This document shows positions 35,601 to 46,218 of a stretch of 64,000 nucleotides of DNA, piece by piece. Source of the stretch: Delphinapterus leucas (Eukaryota; Chordata; Mammalia; Artiodactyla; Monodontidae); NCBI RefSeq assembly GCF_002288925.2, contig NW_022098076.1, positions 75,906,009-75,970,008 of the forward strand, in the 5' to 3' direction. The translations under genes were made by a program, and so were the position numbers. Every line of letters starts with the position of its first letter. The stretch's first letter is position 1. The notes below the pieces were generated by a model. The model ran no database searches, was not told the origin of the DNA, and saw nothing but the letters and a program-made list of their open reading frames with translations.

Positions 35601-35653
35601 CACCATCACAGGCAGGGTGTCCGTGCTCCACGTGTCTTTGTCCCTCAGAGCAG

Positions 35654-36174
35654 CAGTTCCCAAAGTATAGCCTGGGGCCTCAGAGATCCCTGAGACCCTT
35701 TCAGAGGTTGTGTAAAGTGACCACTATCGAAACTAATTTCTTAATAATACTAAACTGTTATTTGTCTTTTTCACTCTCATTTTCCCACGAGTGTATGGTG
35801 GAGTTTTCCAGAGGTACATATGTGTGATATCACAACAAAGGGAATGCAGGAGCAGACAGGAGAATCCAGCTGGCTTCTGTTAAGCCAGGCGTGAAAGGGG
35901 CTTTTCAAAACTGCAAAACAGTGTTACCCTTCTCATCCAATCTTTTTTGTTTTAGAAAATATAATTTTTCATAAAAATGCAATTTATGTTAACGTAGTGA
36001 GTTTAACATTGTTGCGGAAGTGAATTAGTGAACATTTTTTAAATGTTCTCAGCTTTAATTTATAATATGGTAAATATGGAAAGAGATAATCCTGGTGAAC
36101 AAAAGCTCTTTGGGGTCCTCAATATTTTTAAGACTGTAAAGGAATCCTGAGACCACACAGTTTGAGAAGACTGC
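35654..36174 (+). mobile_element. hAT-type element, near full length
   Basis: Ends 'cagttcccaaagtatagcct' and 'cacacagtttgagaagactg' are diverged inverted copies. The interior reads 'gagatccctgagaccctttc', 'gagttttccagaggtacata' and 'agctctttggggtcctcaat', a recognisable non-autonomous hAT family of about 500 bp. No coding frame is present. Confidence 0.65.
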
Positions 36175-36882
36175 CATGTGTCACGGTACTCACTGTGCTG
36201 GCCGCGTGCGGGTCTCAACACACACTCTCCCAAATCAGCTCATCCGAGCTCAGATCAACTCGATGAGGAACTGAAGCCGTGTCATATGAGTATTTGAGAT
36301 CTCCCAAGGAACGCTGTACTGTGCGAGGCATGCTTCACCTCAAACTTTCTGAGTTGAGAAGAATTTACCTAGGACCACTGGGCCTGGTGTCTGAGTGAGA
36401 TACACACTTGCCATCTGATGGGCAGCCACTGGTTTTGCCTGGCAGCCTCTATTCCCCCTTCCTCTGATAAATCTCACCCTTTTAGGGATCAGCCACTGCC
36501 CCGTTCTCAGTCCCCGTGGTTCAGAAGGCTCCAGAGGCAGTCATGTGACCCAGATCCAGATGGAGCGGTTGGTTCAGAATTAGTCATATGACCCCAGCAG
36601 GGTCTATCAGAGCCAATGAGCATTTGTCCCAGGTTTTTGTTGAAAGCACTGGGAGAAAAGAGCTCTCTTGTTGCTGGTAGGATGAAAGCCTGGAGCCTCG
36701 CGTGGCCATATTCTGGAGCATCCGGTGGTACCACCACTGGGATAGAGCTTGCCTGAGAATTAAGCCAACTCAGAACCAAGTAATAGAGACAAATTCCTGA
36801 TTCTGCCATTTGAGCTCCTGGAACCAGCTGTGCTTGGACTTCTTGGTTATGTGTGCCACTAAATTCCTTTTTTTTTTTCCTT
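36175..36882. other. Possible unclassified old repeat
   Basis: The stretch 36430-36860 has the texture of an old repeat ('gccatttgagctcctggaac', 'tatgtgtgccactaaattcc'), but I cannot name a family. No gene is seen. Confidence 0.35.
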
Positions 36883-36892
36883 AAACCATTTT

Positions 36893-37108
36893 ATTTATTA
36901 TTTTTTTTTTGCGGTACGCGGGCCTCTCACTGTTGTGGCCTCTCCCGTTGTGGAGCACAGGCTCCGGACGCGCAGGCTCAGCGGCCATGGCTCACGGGCC
37001 CAGCCGCTCCGCGGCATGTGGGATCTTCCTGGACCGGGGCACGAACCCGTGTCCCCTGCATCGGCAGGCAGACTCTCAACCACTGCGCCACCAGGCAAGG
37101 CCCTCCTG
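36893..37108 (-). repeat. CHR-type SINE, antisense
   Basis: From the T-rich tail and 'gcggtacgcgggcctctcac' to 'ctcaaccactgcgccaccag'. Target duplication 'aaaccatttt' at 36883-36892 and 37109-37118. It sits just beyond the probable TNS1 3' end. Frames of about 60-100 codons on both strands here are repeat shadows. Confidence 0.92.
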
Positions 37109-37362
37109 AAACCATTTTGATGTGAGTTTGTCTTCTAGCTAAAACAGTCCAGATGAAACACTCCTTGTAAGCCGACCCAAGACCTGGATGGCAGGGAAGC
37201 CCTGGGAGGATTTGGGGTGAGTCGTCCGCCACCGGCATCCCTGAAGCCCACCACATATCCGGAGCCTGGGTGAGGCCCCTTTTTACCCACTGGAGACCTG
37301 ATGGATCCCCTTTCCAAACAACACAGCTAGTTAACAGCACAGATTTTTCTTTCACTTTATCA

Positions 37363-37368
37363 TTTATA
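37363..37368 (-). terminator. TNS1: Candidate poly(A) signal variant TATAAA
   Basis: On the minus strand TATAAA is followed by an AU-rich stretch, 20-60 nt before the sequence changes character towards the SINE. I found no canonical AATAAA on the minus strand between the stop codon and this point. A second TATAAA lies at about 40455-40460, so a shorter 3' UTR is possible. Confidence 0.3.
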
Positions 37369-38040
37369 AAGCCATACCATGGATTGCAAAGAAACAAAGC
37401 AGCTGTACAGGAGTGGGACAGCATCAGTGTACAATACATTCATATCCAGGGTAAGTAGCATACATCAGGGTTTATACAAGGTGACAGAGATTATAGGCAC
37501 GATGATACAAAATAGAAAGTATATTTCCATCTATATAAATACACAGCCAGGGCATCAGGAGGATGCTGGGTTATTCGGTTTTTCCTGCAGAGGGTCTGGG
37601 AGGCAGGAGGGGATGGAGTGAGGAATTTCTTACATTTGTTTTGAATGACATGTCAGAGAGGGGAGAGGTGGGGAAACACAGCATGCACGCACAGATGTGC
37701 TCTGTCACACACATGAGCCACACATGTGGACACGCAGGAGAGTCTCAAGCTGTGGAACACTGATTAGAAACAAAAGTGGGCTATCCCTCTCCAATTACCT
37801 CGCAGCTGGGAAAAGTCCAAGCGTGGGAAATAAACAGAGGTCCTCCAACACTTCAACATCTGAGGACAGAGGAGCGCCACCCTGTGTGGTTGATCCCACC
37901 GTCACCGACACTGAGATTCCCCCAATCAGGGGCCCTACGAGCCCTGCCTCCTGATTCCTTCCGCCGCTGGGTGATAGTGAACTTGACATCCCATTGCCAA
38001 CCACCTCCAACCCGACTCCTAAGTTCCCTAAAGAGACAAG

Positions 38041-38095
38041 CAAAAAACGCACACACATACACCCACACTTGCACACGCGCGCGCACACGTTCTGT
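38041..38095. repeat. CA/CG-rich alternating repeat in the 3' UTR
   Basis: Alternating purine-pyrimidine text, including 'cacacgcgcgcgcacacg'. On the mRNA strand it is a UG/CG-rich tract. Confidence 0.85.
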
Positions 38096-41000
38096 GTTAC
38101 CACTGGCCAGGGCACTCCAGTCTCGGGATTCCGGGGCCTCGACCCGGGTGAAAAGTAGCCCCGGGACTCTGCCCCCAGCCTCTCCAAGGATCCCAAGGGT
38201 GGAGAGATGTAGGAGCAGGAGGCAGCCCTCGGAAAGGGCATCGGCCTCCTTGATCCCCCCCGCCCCCCGCCCAGATCCAGATCCTGAAGCTGGGAAAGAC
38301 CAAAGCAGGGGAGAAGACCCAGGAGGCGGGGGTGATGAACGAACATCCCAGGGAAGGGGGCCACGGACACTGTTCCACGTACAGACTCGTCCACAGACCC
38401 CTGGGTGGCACCAGGGGTCTGCCCAACCTCTGCTCGGCCCATCCGAGTGGGCAGAAGGATGTTCGACTCATCTCCCTCGGGACCCCCTTTACAGAGAATC
38501 ACACGTGCCCCTTGGGCTCCCTCTTATGGTCACAGAGCCACCAGGTCCCCCCACCCCTATCCTGCCTGTCTCTGACACACCCAGGGATCCCTCAAAACTC
38601 TGCCAGGGAAGAACGAATCCTGGCAGTCCACGAGCATTTGGAGCTGCTGCGGGAGAGGCTCCAATGAGGACCTGGGTCAAAGGGCCTTTCCCAAACCTAG
38701 GACACAATGTCTCTGTCCCTGGAACACCTGGCTGGAGGAGGGAGCCAGAACACCACGATCGCAGGGCAGAGGCATCCGCTCAGCCCTGGAGCTCCATCAA
38801 ACTGTTCCCTTCCTCCCCATTTCCCCTCTGGGCTCACCTCTCCACTATTCCAATGCCCAGTCCTCCCCTCTCGCTCCATCTGGGAAGGGCCACGGGGACC
38901 TTGCTGGGCCTCTCTCCCTGCTGAATTGGAGGGCTGTCACTTCCCTGCCCCCTGTTTCCTCCAGACACCATACAGGGCAGCTACGGTAAGGCCTCGGCTG
39001 CCTCAGAGGCCTGGATGCACAGCAAGACACAGGCTGGGCCTGGGGCTGGGGCCTGAGCTTGCCTGGGGTCTGCATCCCTGCATCACAAGCTGACCAGGCC
39101 TCTCCAGCCTCCAGCTCTTTCTCGCCAACTCCTCCCAGACCCTTTCCCATCCCCAACTCCCCAGCCCACTTTCAAGACCAGACGGCACTCTCCTGGCTGA
39201 CAATAAACAACAGCAAAATAACAACAGCAAAAAAGGTTGGGGAGAGGGATGGGGAGAGAAAAGGATAAACATTCACACAATAATAACAATAATTATTAAA
39301 AGTGCTTTCTTTTAAAGGAAATCTTTGGCAAGAACATACTGCAGTGCTGTGGTTGTGTGTGTGTATGTGCGCACGTGTGCAAGGTGCACGGGCCTAACCT
39401 GTGAGACACGGGAGGGTTATCCCAAGCAGTGTCTGACCCAAAGGTGAGACCATGGTGGAGATTGGGGTACCCTTCCCCATCGTTCTTCGGGACAGGCCAC
39501 ACTCTCGGAAACTGACTCTTTCCAGGAGGATGTTGGGTCGGGGGAGTCGATCAGCTCCCCAGCATCTCGAGCCCTTCCCAGAGTCACACATGGCTCAGGC
39601 CTGAGTGGGGTGGGCTGCTGGTGGGCTGTGGGAAAGCACGTGTGAAGGCTGACCCCAGACTCACATGAAGGGTCTGATGCTCCTCCCGGCCATCCAGACC
39701 AGGAGGAGAGAGTTCCCGGGCTGTCCAGTGGGAGATCAAGATATTTACAAAGGAAGTGGGTGGGAATATCCTCTTCTGTCTGGGAAGAGAGTTGGGCTTA
39801 GGTAGGGAATGAGAGAGGGGAAACCGCGGTGTCTGGCTTGAAAGCCTCAGAAGGAAGAGCCCTTTGGGGGAGTCTTGGTCACCAAGAACAAGGTTTCAAT
39901 CTTTGGGAAGCAGGGGGCTACTCCCCACCATCTTCAGACGCTCTCCTTTCCAACTCCCTGAAACAGAACATCCACACAGATACGACTTCTTGGAAGAGAA
40001 AAAAACTACAAGACGCACACGTCACCCACGCCCACCACACACACCCGTGTCCCCTGCAGGCTCACACACCCGCTCGGGCCTGCAGGGAGGCGGGCTGCTA
40101 AGCCCTCATCTCTGGGAGCTGACAGCCGGGCCCAGCTTGCCAAAAATAAGGGGGGTGAAGGGGATGGAACACGTGCACCCCCTCCCCGCTGAGCCCCAGT
40201 CAGAGTCTAGGGAAGGCCAAGGCCAGGGCAAGGAGACCCCTGATTGCTCCAAGGATAAAGGCCCCTACCTTTCAGGCTTCACTTATAGGTACAGAGAGGG
40301 ATGGGGACTGGATTATGCCAAGGAGGCAATAAAGCTAGACGGGAAAATAATAAATACTTCTTGTCAATTTACCTATTCTTTTTTTTTTAACCTTTTCTTA
40401 TATTTCATTAGCTTACAGATTCTGTCAGTATGTCTCACATATATATTATATATATTTATATATCAGTACAATGCCTCTCTCTAGGAAACCCAGAGGCTTA
40501 AGAAGCTACTCAAGGATGGAGTCCTGGTGGATTTCCCGTCTGGCTTAGAGCACTTGGGTGGTGGTCAGGGAGCGCCCAATCACCCAGCTGGACTCTCAGC
40601 CCTTCGGCCTAAATATGCGCCTTCTGCCCTCTGCTCCACGGCAGCTGGGCTCTGGGGGGAAACCAAGGCAGAAGGGGGAAGGGCAAGGCTTTGGTATCGC
40701 AGGCAGGCGATGTGGTGTGCAGGCAGCCTCCCCCAGAACTGACCAGCTCCCCTGGGCGGTCCAGCAAAAGTCAGACCCCCGATCCCTTGCAGAGGGAGCA
40801 CAGGAACTGCAGGGGTCTCTCCTGGGCCTCGCCGAGCAGGGCTTATAGAAGCAGGTTCCCAGGATAAGCCCCCCACATGGGGACCCTGCAGGACAGAACA
40901 GGGCAGGGCAGAGCGGGAAGGCTCAATCACCAGCACCCGAAAAGGCAACATGCACATAAGCAAGTCTGAGAAAGGCTGGTCTGGGGCACGAAACCCAAGA

Positions 41001-42080
41001 AGGGGCTGAGGGCTGGGAGCTGGCGGGAGCCACCTGCCCACCCCGAGGCTGGGCCACACGCCTCGGGGAAGGTGCCTAGAGCTCAGCAGCCTCCCTTCCT
41101 GAGCAATCTCTTCCCCAGAGCTCCGGACACACAAGTCCCCATCTCCTAAACCATTGCTCCAGCTTCCTGGTGGAGGCAGATCAGGGGTAACGTTGCAGCG
41201 TGGCCAGACCCACTCCGTGGGGGTCTCCGTTGAGGAGAAGGGGTTGGCGGCACCCAAGGCTGTTAGAGCAGGTGCAGGGACCAAGAGAGCGTCCATTACC
41301 CACAATCCTGGGTGTTCCTGGGGAAGGGGGCTTATGCCCCCTCCCTGCTGCCCTGTCACCCCCGACTCTAACTTTCTTTGGACAGTATGCACTTGTGTGT
41401 GCAAACACAGGGGACACGGACAAGTATACCTGTTTCTACTTCAAGCTGAGAGGCAAACAGAAATCAGTGTGTGAGGATGTGGGTGTGGCCATATATACAC
41501 CCCATAAAGACACCCACAAACTGTACATCAGAGGCAGAGCAAAGAGACCTTAGGGGCCTCAGGTCTGAGATACTTTCAAAAGCAAAAGTTCCACCACTGG
41601 ATGTCCCATGGTGGCTCTTTTTGGTTTGGTGATCTACCCTAGAGGTGGACAGAAAAAGATTCTCTTGACAGGATTTCTCCTTGCAAAACAGTTGGGTTAG
41701 GAAGGAAGAGCTTTTCCATTTCCCCCCAAAATGTGGATCTCCAGAGAGGTTCATTCTGCCTCTCTTGAGGAGTTCCATCCTCTCAGAGGGTGGAGGGGGA
41801 GTTAGGTGGACCTGGTTAGTTTTGGAGGCTCTGGGGGTTTTGCAGTATCCATCTCCCCAGGGGAATCCGAGTTATTCTCCTCCATCTTTTTCCTTCTTTC
41901 TCTCTCTCTCCCCCTCCCCGCTCAATTCACTTCCCTCTCCCCACATGACACTTTCTTCTCTCCTTCTCCAAAATTGGCCCAAAGTCCTCCTTCTGGATTC
42001 AAGGATGGTCAGGATGCACAGGTCCCTTCCCCACATACCCATCCCCACTGCCCCGGCCCTGGGCAAGGGGGGGGGGGAGT

Positions 42081-42225
42081 TCATCTCTTCTGGCCAGCAC
42101 TCAGCATGACCTTGGAGACAAAGTTGACGATGGCGGAGGCCGGCTGGTTGGGGTCAAGCTCAGCAAAGAGGTGGCAGGCGTTGTCCGTGGTGCTGCCCTG
42201 TTTCCGGGCCACAAAGCCGAAGAGC
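42081..42225 (-). CDS. TNS1: Tensin 1, exon E11 (last coding exon, PTB domain end)
   Basis: This exon encodes the C-terminal half of the phosphotyrosine-binding (PTB) domain, which in tensins binds NPxY tails of beta integrins at focal adhesions. The acceptor is 'ttccgggcc...agcctgcag' read in reverse, giving CTGCAG|GCTC. The first base completes the Lys codon left open by E10. The translation reads [20 protein letters not shown], continues with [19 protein letters not shown], and ends in MLSAGQKR and TGA at 42083-42081. The long C-terminal helix ([11 protein letters not shown]) is typical of the fold. A run of 11 C on the mRNA strand follows five bases after the stop. Confidence 0.96.
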
Positions 42226-43835
42226 CTGCAGGGGCGGGAGATGGGTGACAGGTGTGTGTGGGGGGGCAGGAGGAACCCCAGGCCTGGGGGAGGCGCCCAG
42301 AAAAGCAAGCTCATCTTTGCTCCCTTCCCCGTCTTTCCCCACCTCCCTGAGCACTGGGCACTGAGGGTGGAGCATGCGAGAGAATCCTTTCTCTCCTTCA
42401 CCAACAAGAAAACCAACGCCTGGAGACAGCACGTCACTTGTTCAGGGTCAGTAGAAATTCCCCTTTGTGGGTGGGGAGCAGGGAGAAGAGGTGCTGGAGG
42501 TGAGTGACAAGACCCGACAGTAAGGGGTGGGGGGATGAGACCAAAAATAAAATGGGACATTCCTAGACCAGCTTCTCTCAGCCCATCCCTGCCACACCCC
42601 TAGCCGAACGTTCTTACACACAACACATAAGCAAAGTGCCGTCTGCCTGTCAAAGGGCCCGGCTGCCTCAGACACCACAGAAGGTCAGAGACCAAAGGAT
42701 GAGGGGCCACCGTCCCCCACTATACACACACACGCACACACACTTCTCCAGAGAATGGGAGGGGGAGGGGGACCCCACACCTGTTCCCCCCCAAACCCCA
42801 CTCCCCATACCAGGACTGGAGTGACTGAGCGTTCTCTCTGTGCAAAACAGAGTTAAAAATACGAGCGCAGAAGAACAGAATGTGAGCTCAGGTCCCCTCC
42901 CAGCCAGCACATTGCTGGATGGGGAAATCGGGACAGCTGGAGATTCCGATGGAAACCCCTCTCCCAGGACTGGACGGACCACAGCAGCTAAAATTAGCAG
43001 AGTTGGGACTGGCTTACCCCCCCCAACACACACACACACAGGGCTCCCCACAGTTTTGCTGTACCCAGATGTGTTTCAGGGGCTGGGGACAATCAGGTCA
43101 GAGGCCTAGGGTAACAGTCTACCCAAGTGGTGGGGAAGCCTGGGCCCGTGGATCACCCCCCCGGAGCCCCCTCTCCAGGCCAGGATGGAGAACCGGCCCA
43201 CCTCTCAGGCCTGAACACTGCCCACCTGCCCTCCCTTCATGTTTATTTCAGCTCTGTGGGCCTCAGGGCCAACTCAACAGTAGCCCAAGTCCTTCCTCTG
43301 CTTGGAGGAATGGATGCGGCAAGAAACCTCAGCCCCCAAGGGCAGAGAGCAGCGCTTACAAGCACCCAAGAGCGAGCACCTCCTTAAACTGGGGGCCTGA
43401 GGCATCTCGCGTGCCTCACCCTCGTCCAGCCCTGAGCTCTCCTGGGCCCCCACAAGGGCGAGTCAGAAGGAAGCTCAGCACAAAAGCTACTCCTCAATGA
43501 GGAACTTCCAGGCCTGGGACCAGCCCGCTTCTGTCCCGGATGCATCTCCCCCTTGGAGGGCCGGGTGGTGAGTAAGACAAGACCCTTCAAACGCAGAGCT
43601 CTGGCCTCCTGGCTGGCGGCAGGGACTTGGAGAGCCCAGTGACCCCATGAGCCCCAGGGAAGGCTGAGATAAGCTTTGAGAGGACTGCACACGGGGACCT
43701 CTCTTCAGCTGAGCTGCTAACTCTTTATGTGACCTTGACCCAGGAGAGGTCTCCTCCATCCCACATGGCCCCTCTGATGAAACAGAGCAGGACCCTATGG
43801 TCCTTGCCCCCCATGTCTTCTGCCTGCCTTTTTTC

Positions 43836-44258
43836 TGTGGAAAAACTTTAGCCAGAGAATAAGTTTAATCAGAGAAAATGCAGAAACAAAGGAAACCAGT
43901 CCGACAAGACTAAATAATAGTAGTTTAGTCACTAAGCATAGTTAAGGACCTTTAGTTCCTTCTCAAGGCCTATAGATAATATTCTGAGACATATCCTGTG
44001 AGCTGTCTTGTAGATACTGAAACTCCCACCAGGTGGAAGAAATTAACTACATCATGGCCAGTTAAGGGGGCATGTAGCCCCCTCCCCCCGTCTATAAAAG
44101 CTCTTGCCCCCTGGTTGTCAGTGGGGGTGGGGTGGGGGCCGCATCCACCCTCCCCCGTGATTGCCGGCATCCAAAATGAAGCAAACTTTCCTTTCCACCA
44201 ACCTGGCCTCTGTATTGGCTTTTGAAAGGGGAGCAGCCAGACCCCACTTTCGGTTACA
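43836..44258 (+). mobile_element. Probable solo LTR of a class I endogenous retrovirus
   Basis: The block starts TG (tgtggaaaaactttagccag) and ends CA (cactttcggttaca). It carries a TATA box 'tctataaaagctcttgcc' at about 44091-44108. Downstream, 'tttcctttccaccaacctgg' and 'cctctgtattggcttttgaa' look like an R/U5 region. No internal retroviral gene and no second LTR are present, and no clear target duplication is visible, so the exact ends are uncertain. It is opposite in orientation to TNS1. It could also be part of another cetartiodactyl LTR family. Confidence 0.5.
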
Positions 44259-44530
44259 CGGACACCCCCAGAAGGAGCTTTCATCGCGCTGACCCTGGTC
44301 AGTTCCACGCATCTGGACCACAGTGGCCTCACTGGGCCTCCTCCTCGCTCTCCTCCTCCCTGCCTCCATCCTTTCATTTCCTTACTAAATATCTATCAGC
44401 CCCTCCCACACGGCAGATACAGTCGTGCCCTCAGGGAGCTTGCAATCTGGTGGCCTCTCCAGCCCCATCCCCATGAAATCAGCTCTCTCCTGCTCCCACA
44501 CCCATTTCTACCTGTCGTATAAGACCTATT

Positions 44531-44741
44531 TTTTTTTTTTTTTTTTTTTGCGGTACGAGGGCCTCTCGCTGCTGTGGCCTCTCCCATTGCGGAGCATAGG
44601 CTCCGGACGCGCAGGCTCAGCAGCCATGGCTCACGGGCCCAGCCGCTTCGCGGCATGTGGGATCTTCCCTGACCGGGGCACGAACCCGTGTCCCCTGCAT
44701 CGGCAGGCGGACTCTCAACCACTGCGCCACTAGGGAAGCCC
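44531..44741 (-). repeat. CHR-type SINE, antisense
   Basis: Poly(T) of about 19, 'gcggtacgagggcctctcgc', then 'caaccactgcgccactaggg'. Target duplication 'taagacctattttt' at 44520 on and 44742 on. Relative to TNS1, the SINE is in the sense orientation. Confidence 0.92.
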
Positions 44742-44791
44742 TAAGACCTATTTTTAAACATAGGTTCTTTCCCCAAACCTTCCCAAATCAG

Positions 44792-45181
44792 CAGTGGTTT
44801 TGATTTCTTTTTAACAGTGAAAGTTATCTTTTTCTAAAGCCAATCTTATATGAAGTCTGGATATGTAAAGGTGACAGCAGTACTTATGGCAATAAATGGA
44901 TCAATTCAACAGCGTAACGTTTATCTATGATAAAGTCAATCAGTGAGAAAAAAATGGGGCTGTTTGGGTGAGCCCAACAAAGTAAAAGGTGGAATTATAG
45001 ACCGTAGTGACAGTCTTACGTCAGCTTCAGTACCCAGGTTATTCCTATACTTTGTTTTGGTTTTACTGAGGAAACTCCGATTCATCCTGATAAATAACTG
45101 CAAATCGTACCTCCCCTCATAGGGGCTCAGTTACAACCTGAGGAACCTAGCATTCCTTGGAACACAGCTTGAAAACCACTG
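44792..45181. mobile_element. Probable hAT relic
   Basis: Ends 'cagtggttttgatttc' and 'cagcttgaaaaccactg' are inverted copies. The 390-bp interior is AT-rich without a frame. I see no matching 8-bp flanks, so the call rests on the ends alone. Confidence 0.4.
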
Positions 45182-45793
45182 CAGCACCTTAGCCTGTTTA
45201 TACACTTCTCTTATCTACTGTGCTACCGTCAGGCACCCGAGGGCAGAATCAGCCCTCTGGTTGGTCTGAATTTTCCCAGGGCTGAGTTAGTTCCCTGGAA
45301 GCACTTACGAAATGCCAAATAGATGGAAAATTGACCAAAGGACCCCAGGGCCATCAGTGGAATTTCGGAAGGAATTCAGACCTACCGGACTCCCGCGGTC
45401 TGACGTGGAGGTCTAGCCCAGCCACGTCATGCACAGAAGTCCGCCAAGAGAGCAGGAATGGGAGTCAAGGATGCCAGGGTTGTGGCAGAAAAGATCATTT
45501 AAACAACCCCTGCCCCACTGCCGTCACCTCCAATAAAACTCTCAGCTTTCAGATCCCTTCCTCAGACCCCTGCTGGTCTGGTCCTGAGAGAGGGAAGGGG
45601 ACAAGACTGGAGGCTGGGCCTTTGGCCTCGAGGCAGGAGAAGGCCAAAGACCTGGCTGCCTGGGCAAGCTTTTCTCCAGAGCTGCCCTTTGCCTACGTCC
45701 TGTTCCTGGATCCTAAACCCACTCCCGCACCCACCTCTGCCCCATCCAAGGAGCACAAAGACCAGCCAGCCGGGTGGGGAGAAGTGTACTTAC

Positions 45794-45826
45794 TTAGCAG
45801 GGGAACCTCCCTCCGTCTTCGTCCAC
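45794..45826 (-). CDS. TNS1: Tensin 1, exon E10 (33-nt microexon, PTB domain)
   Basis: A 33-nt exon with acceptor CCACAG|GTGG and donor TGCTAA|GTAAGT. It reads, with bases from both neighbours, K-WTKTEGGSPA-K, between the strand encoded by E9 (ending DPQER) and LFGFVARK in E11. Its length is a multiple of three, so skipping it would keep the frame but remove part of a PTB loop. From memory, human TNS1 has WMKTEGGAPAK here, so two substitutions are likely in this species. Confidence 0.93.
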   Translation of the reverse strand: MDEDGGRFPC

Positions 45827-46180
45827 CTGTGGAGAGAGTGACGGCACAGCGTAAACCATCACTTCTCCCTCAGAGCCCAGCCCGGGTGTGCCTGGACCCC
45901 TGGGGACAGCAGAGCCCCTGTGCCAGGGGGGCGGGAGCCTCCAAAGACCATGCATCAGGGCATTCACAGCGGAGAGAGCACTGCGGCCTGCCTCCCAAGG
46001 AGCTTTCCCCAACGTGGAGAGAAGCAGCTTCAGGGTCAGAGGGGTAGAAGCAGGCGTTTGGGTCCCTGGGAGAGGCTTCAAACTGGTGGTGGGAAAAACT
46101 CAAAAAGATGCCAACACAGCTACTCACGGTCCCACAGGCATGGGCAGATCTTCAAATTGAGCCAAGAATGCACACACACA

Positions 46181-46218
<38 letters not shown>

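Larger units (their letters stand above)
37340..42080 (-). other. TNS1: TNS1 3' untranslated region (extent inferred)
   Basis: The interval starts immediately after the TGA stop and runs in the direction of transcription with no further coding exon of the family. It holds no interspersed repeat that I recognise, unlike DNA on either side, which fits a transcribed long 3' UTR. From memory, human TNS1 also has a 3' UTR of several kilobases. AT-rich blocks lie at about 39265-39320 and 40335-40470. Frames of up to 382 codons exist on both strands but have no motif. The lower limit is the weakest part of the call. Confidence 0.5.
42226..45793 (-). other. TNS1: TNS1 intron E10-E11, 3.6 kb
   Basis: The intron has GT at 45793-45792 and AG at 42227-42226 on the minus strand. 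It contains small CA repeats (about 42722-42742 and 43026-43040), a probable solo LTR (43836-44258), a SINE (44531-44741) and a hAT relic (44792-45181). The stretches 42226-43830 and 45190-45790 hold nothing else I can name. The 193- and 238-codon plus-strand frames here are not credible genes. Confidence 0.8.

Noticed and set aside
38041..38095. CpG island or promoter at the end of TNS1
   Set aside because: The CG dinucleotides are confined to a CA/CG simple tract. The surroundings lack the length and density of an island.
37776..38924. Plus-strand open frame of 382 codons, the longest in the window
   Set aside because: It lies antisense to the probable TNS1 3' UTR, overlaps an open frame of 235 codons on the other strand, is Pro/Arg/Ser-rich low complexity and has no domain, signal or splice pattern. 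The GC-rich composition with few stop codons explains it. Ribosome profiling or conservation of codon bias would be needed to revive it.
40580..41404. Minus-strand open frame of 274 codons
   Set aside because: It lies within the 3' UTR after the TNS1 stop, contains no recognisable domain and has other frames open across it. Likely chance in GC-rich DNA.
44784..45189. 8-bp target duplication for the hAT relic at 44792-45181
   Set aside because: The flanks 'caaatcag' and 'cagcacct' do not match, so I kept the element at low confidence on its ends only.
45331..46047. Plus-strand open frame of 238 codons
   Set aside because: It crosses exon E10 and intron sequence on the opposite strand and has no domain. 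Shadow or chance frame.
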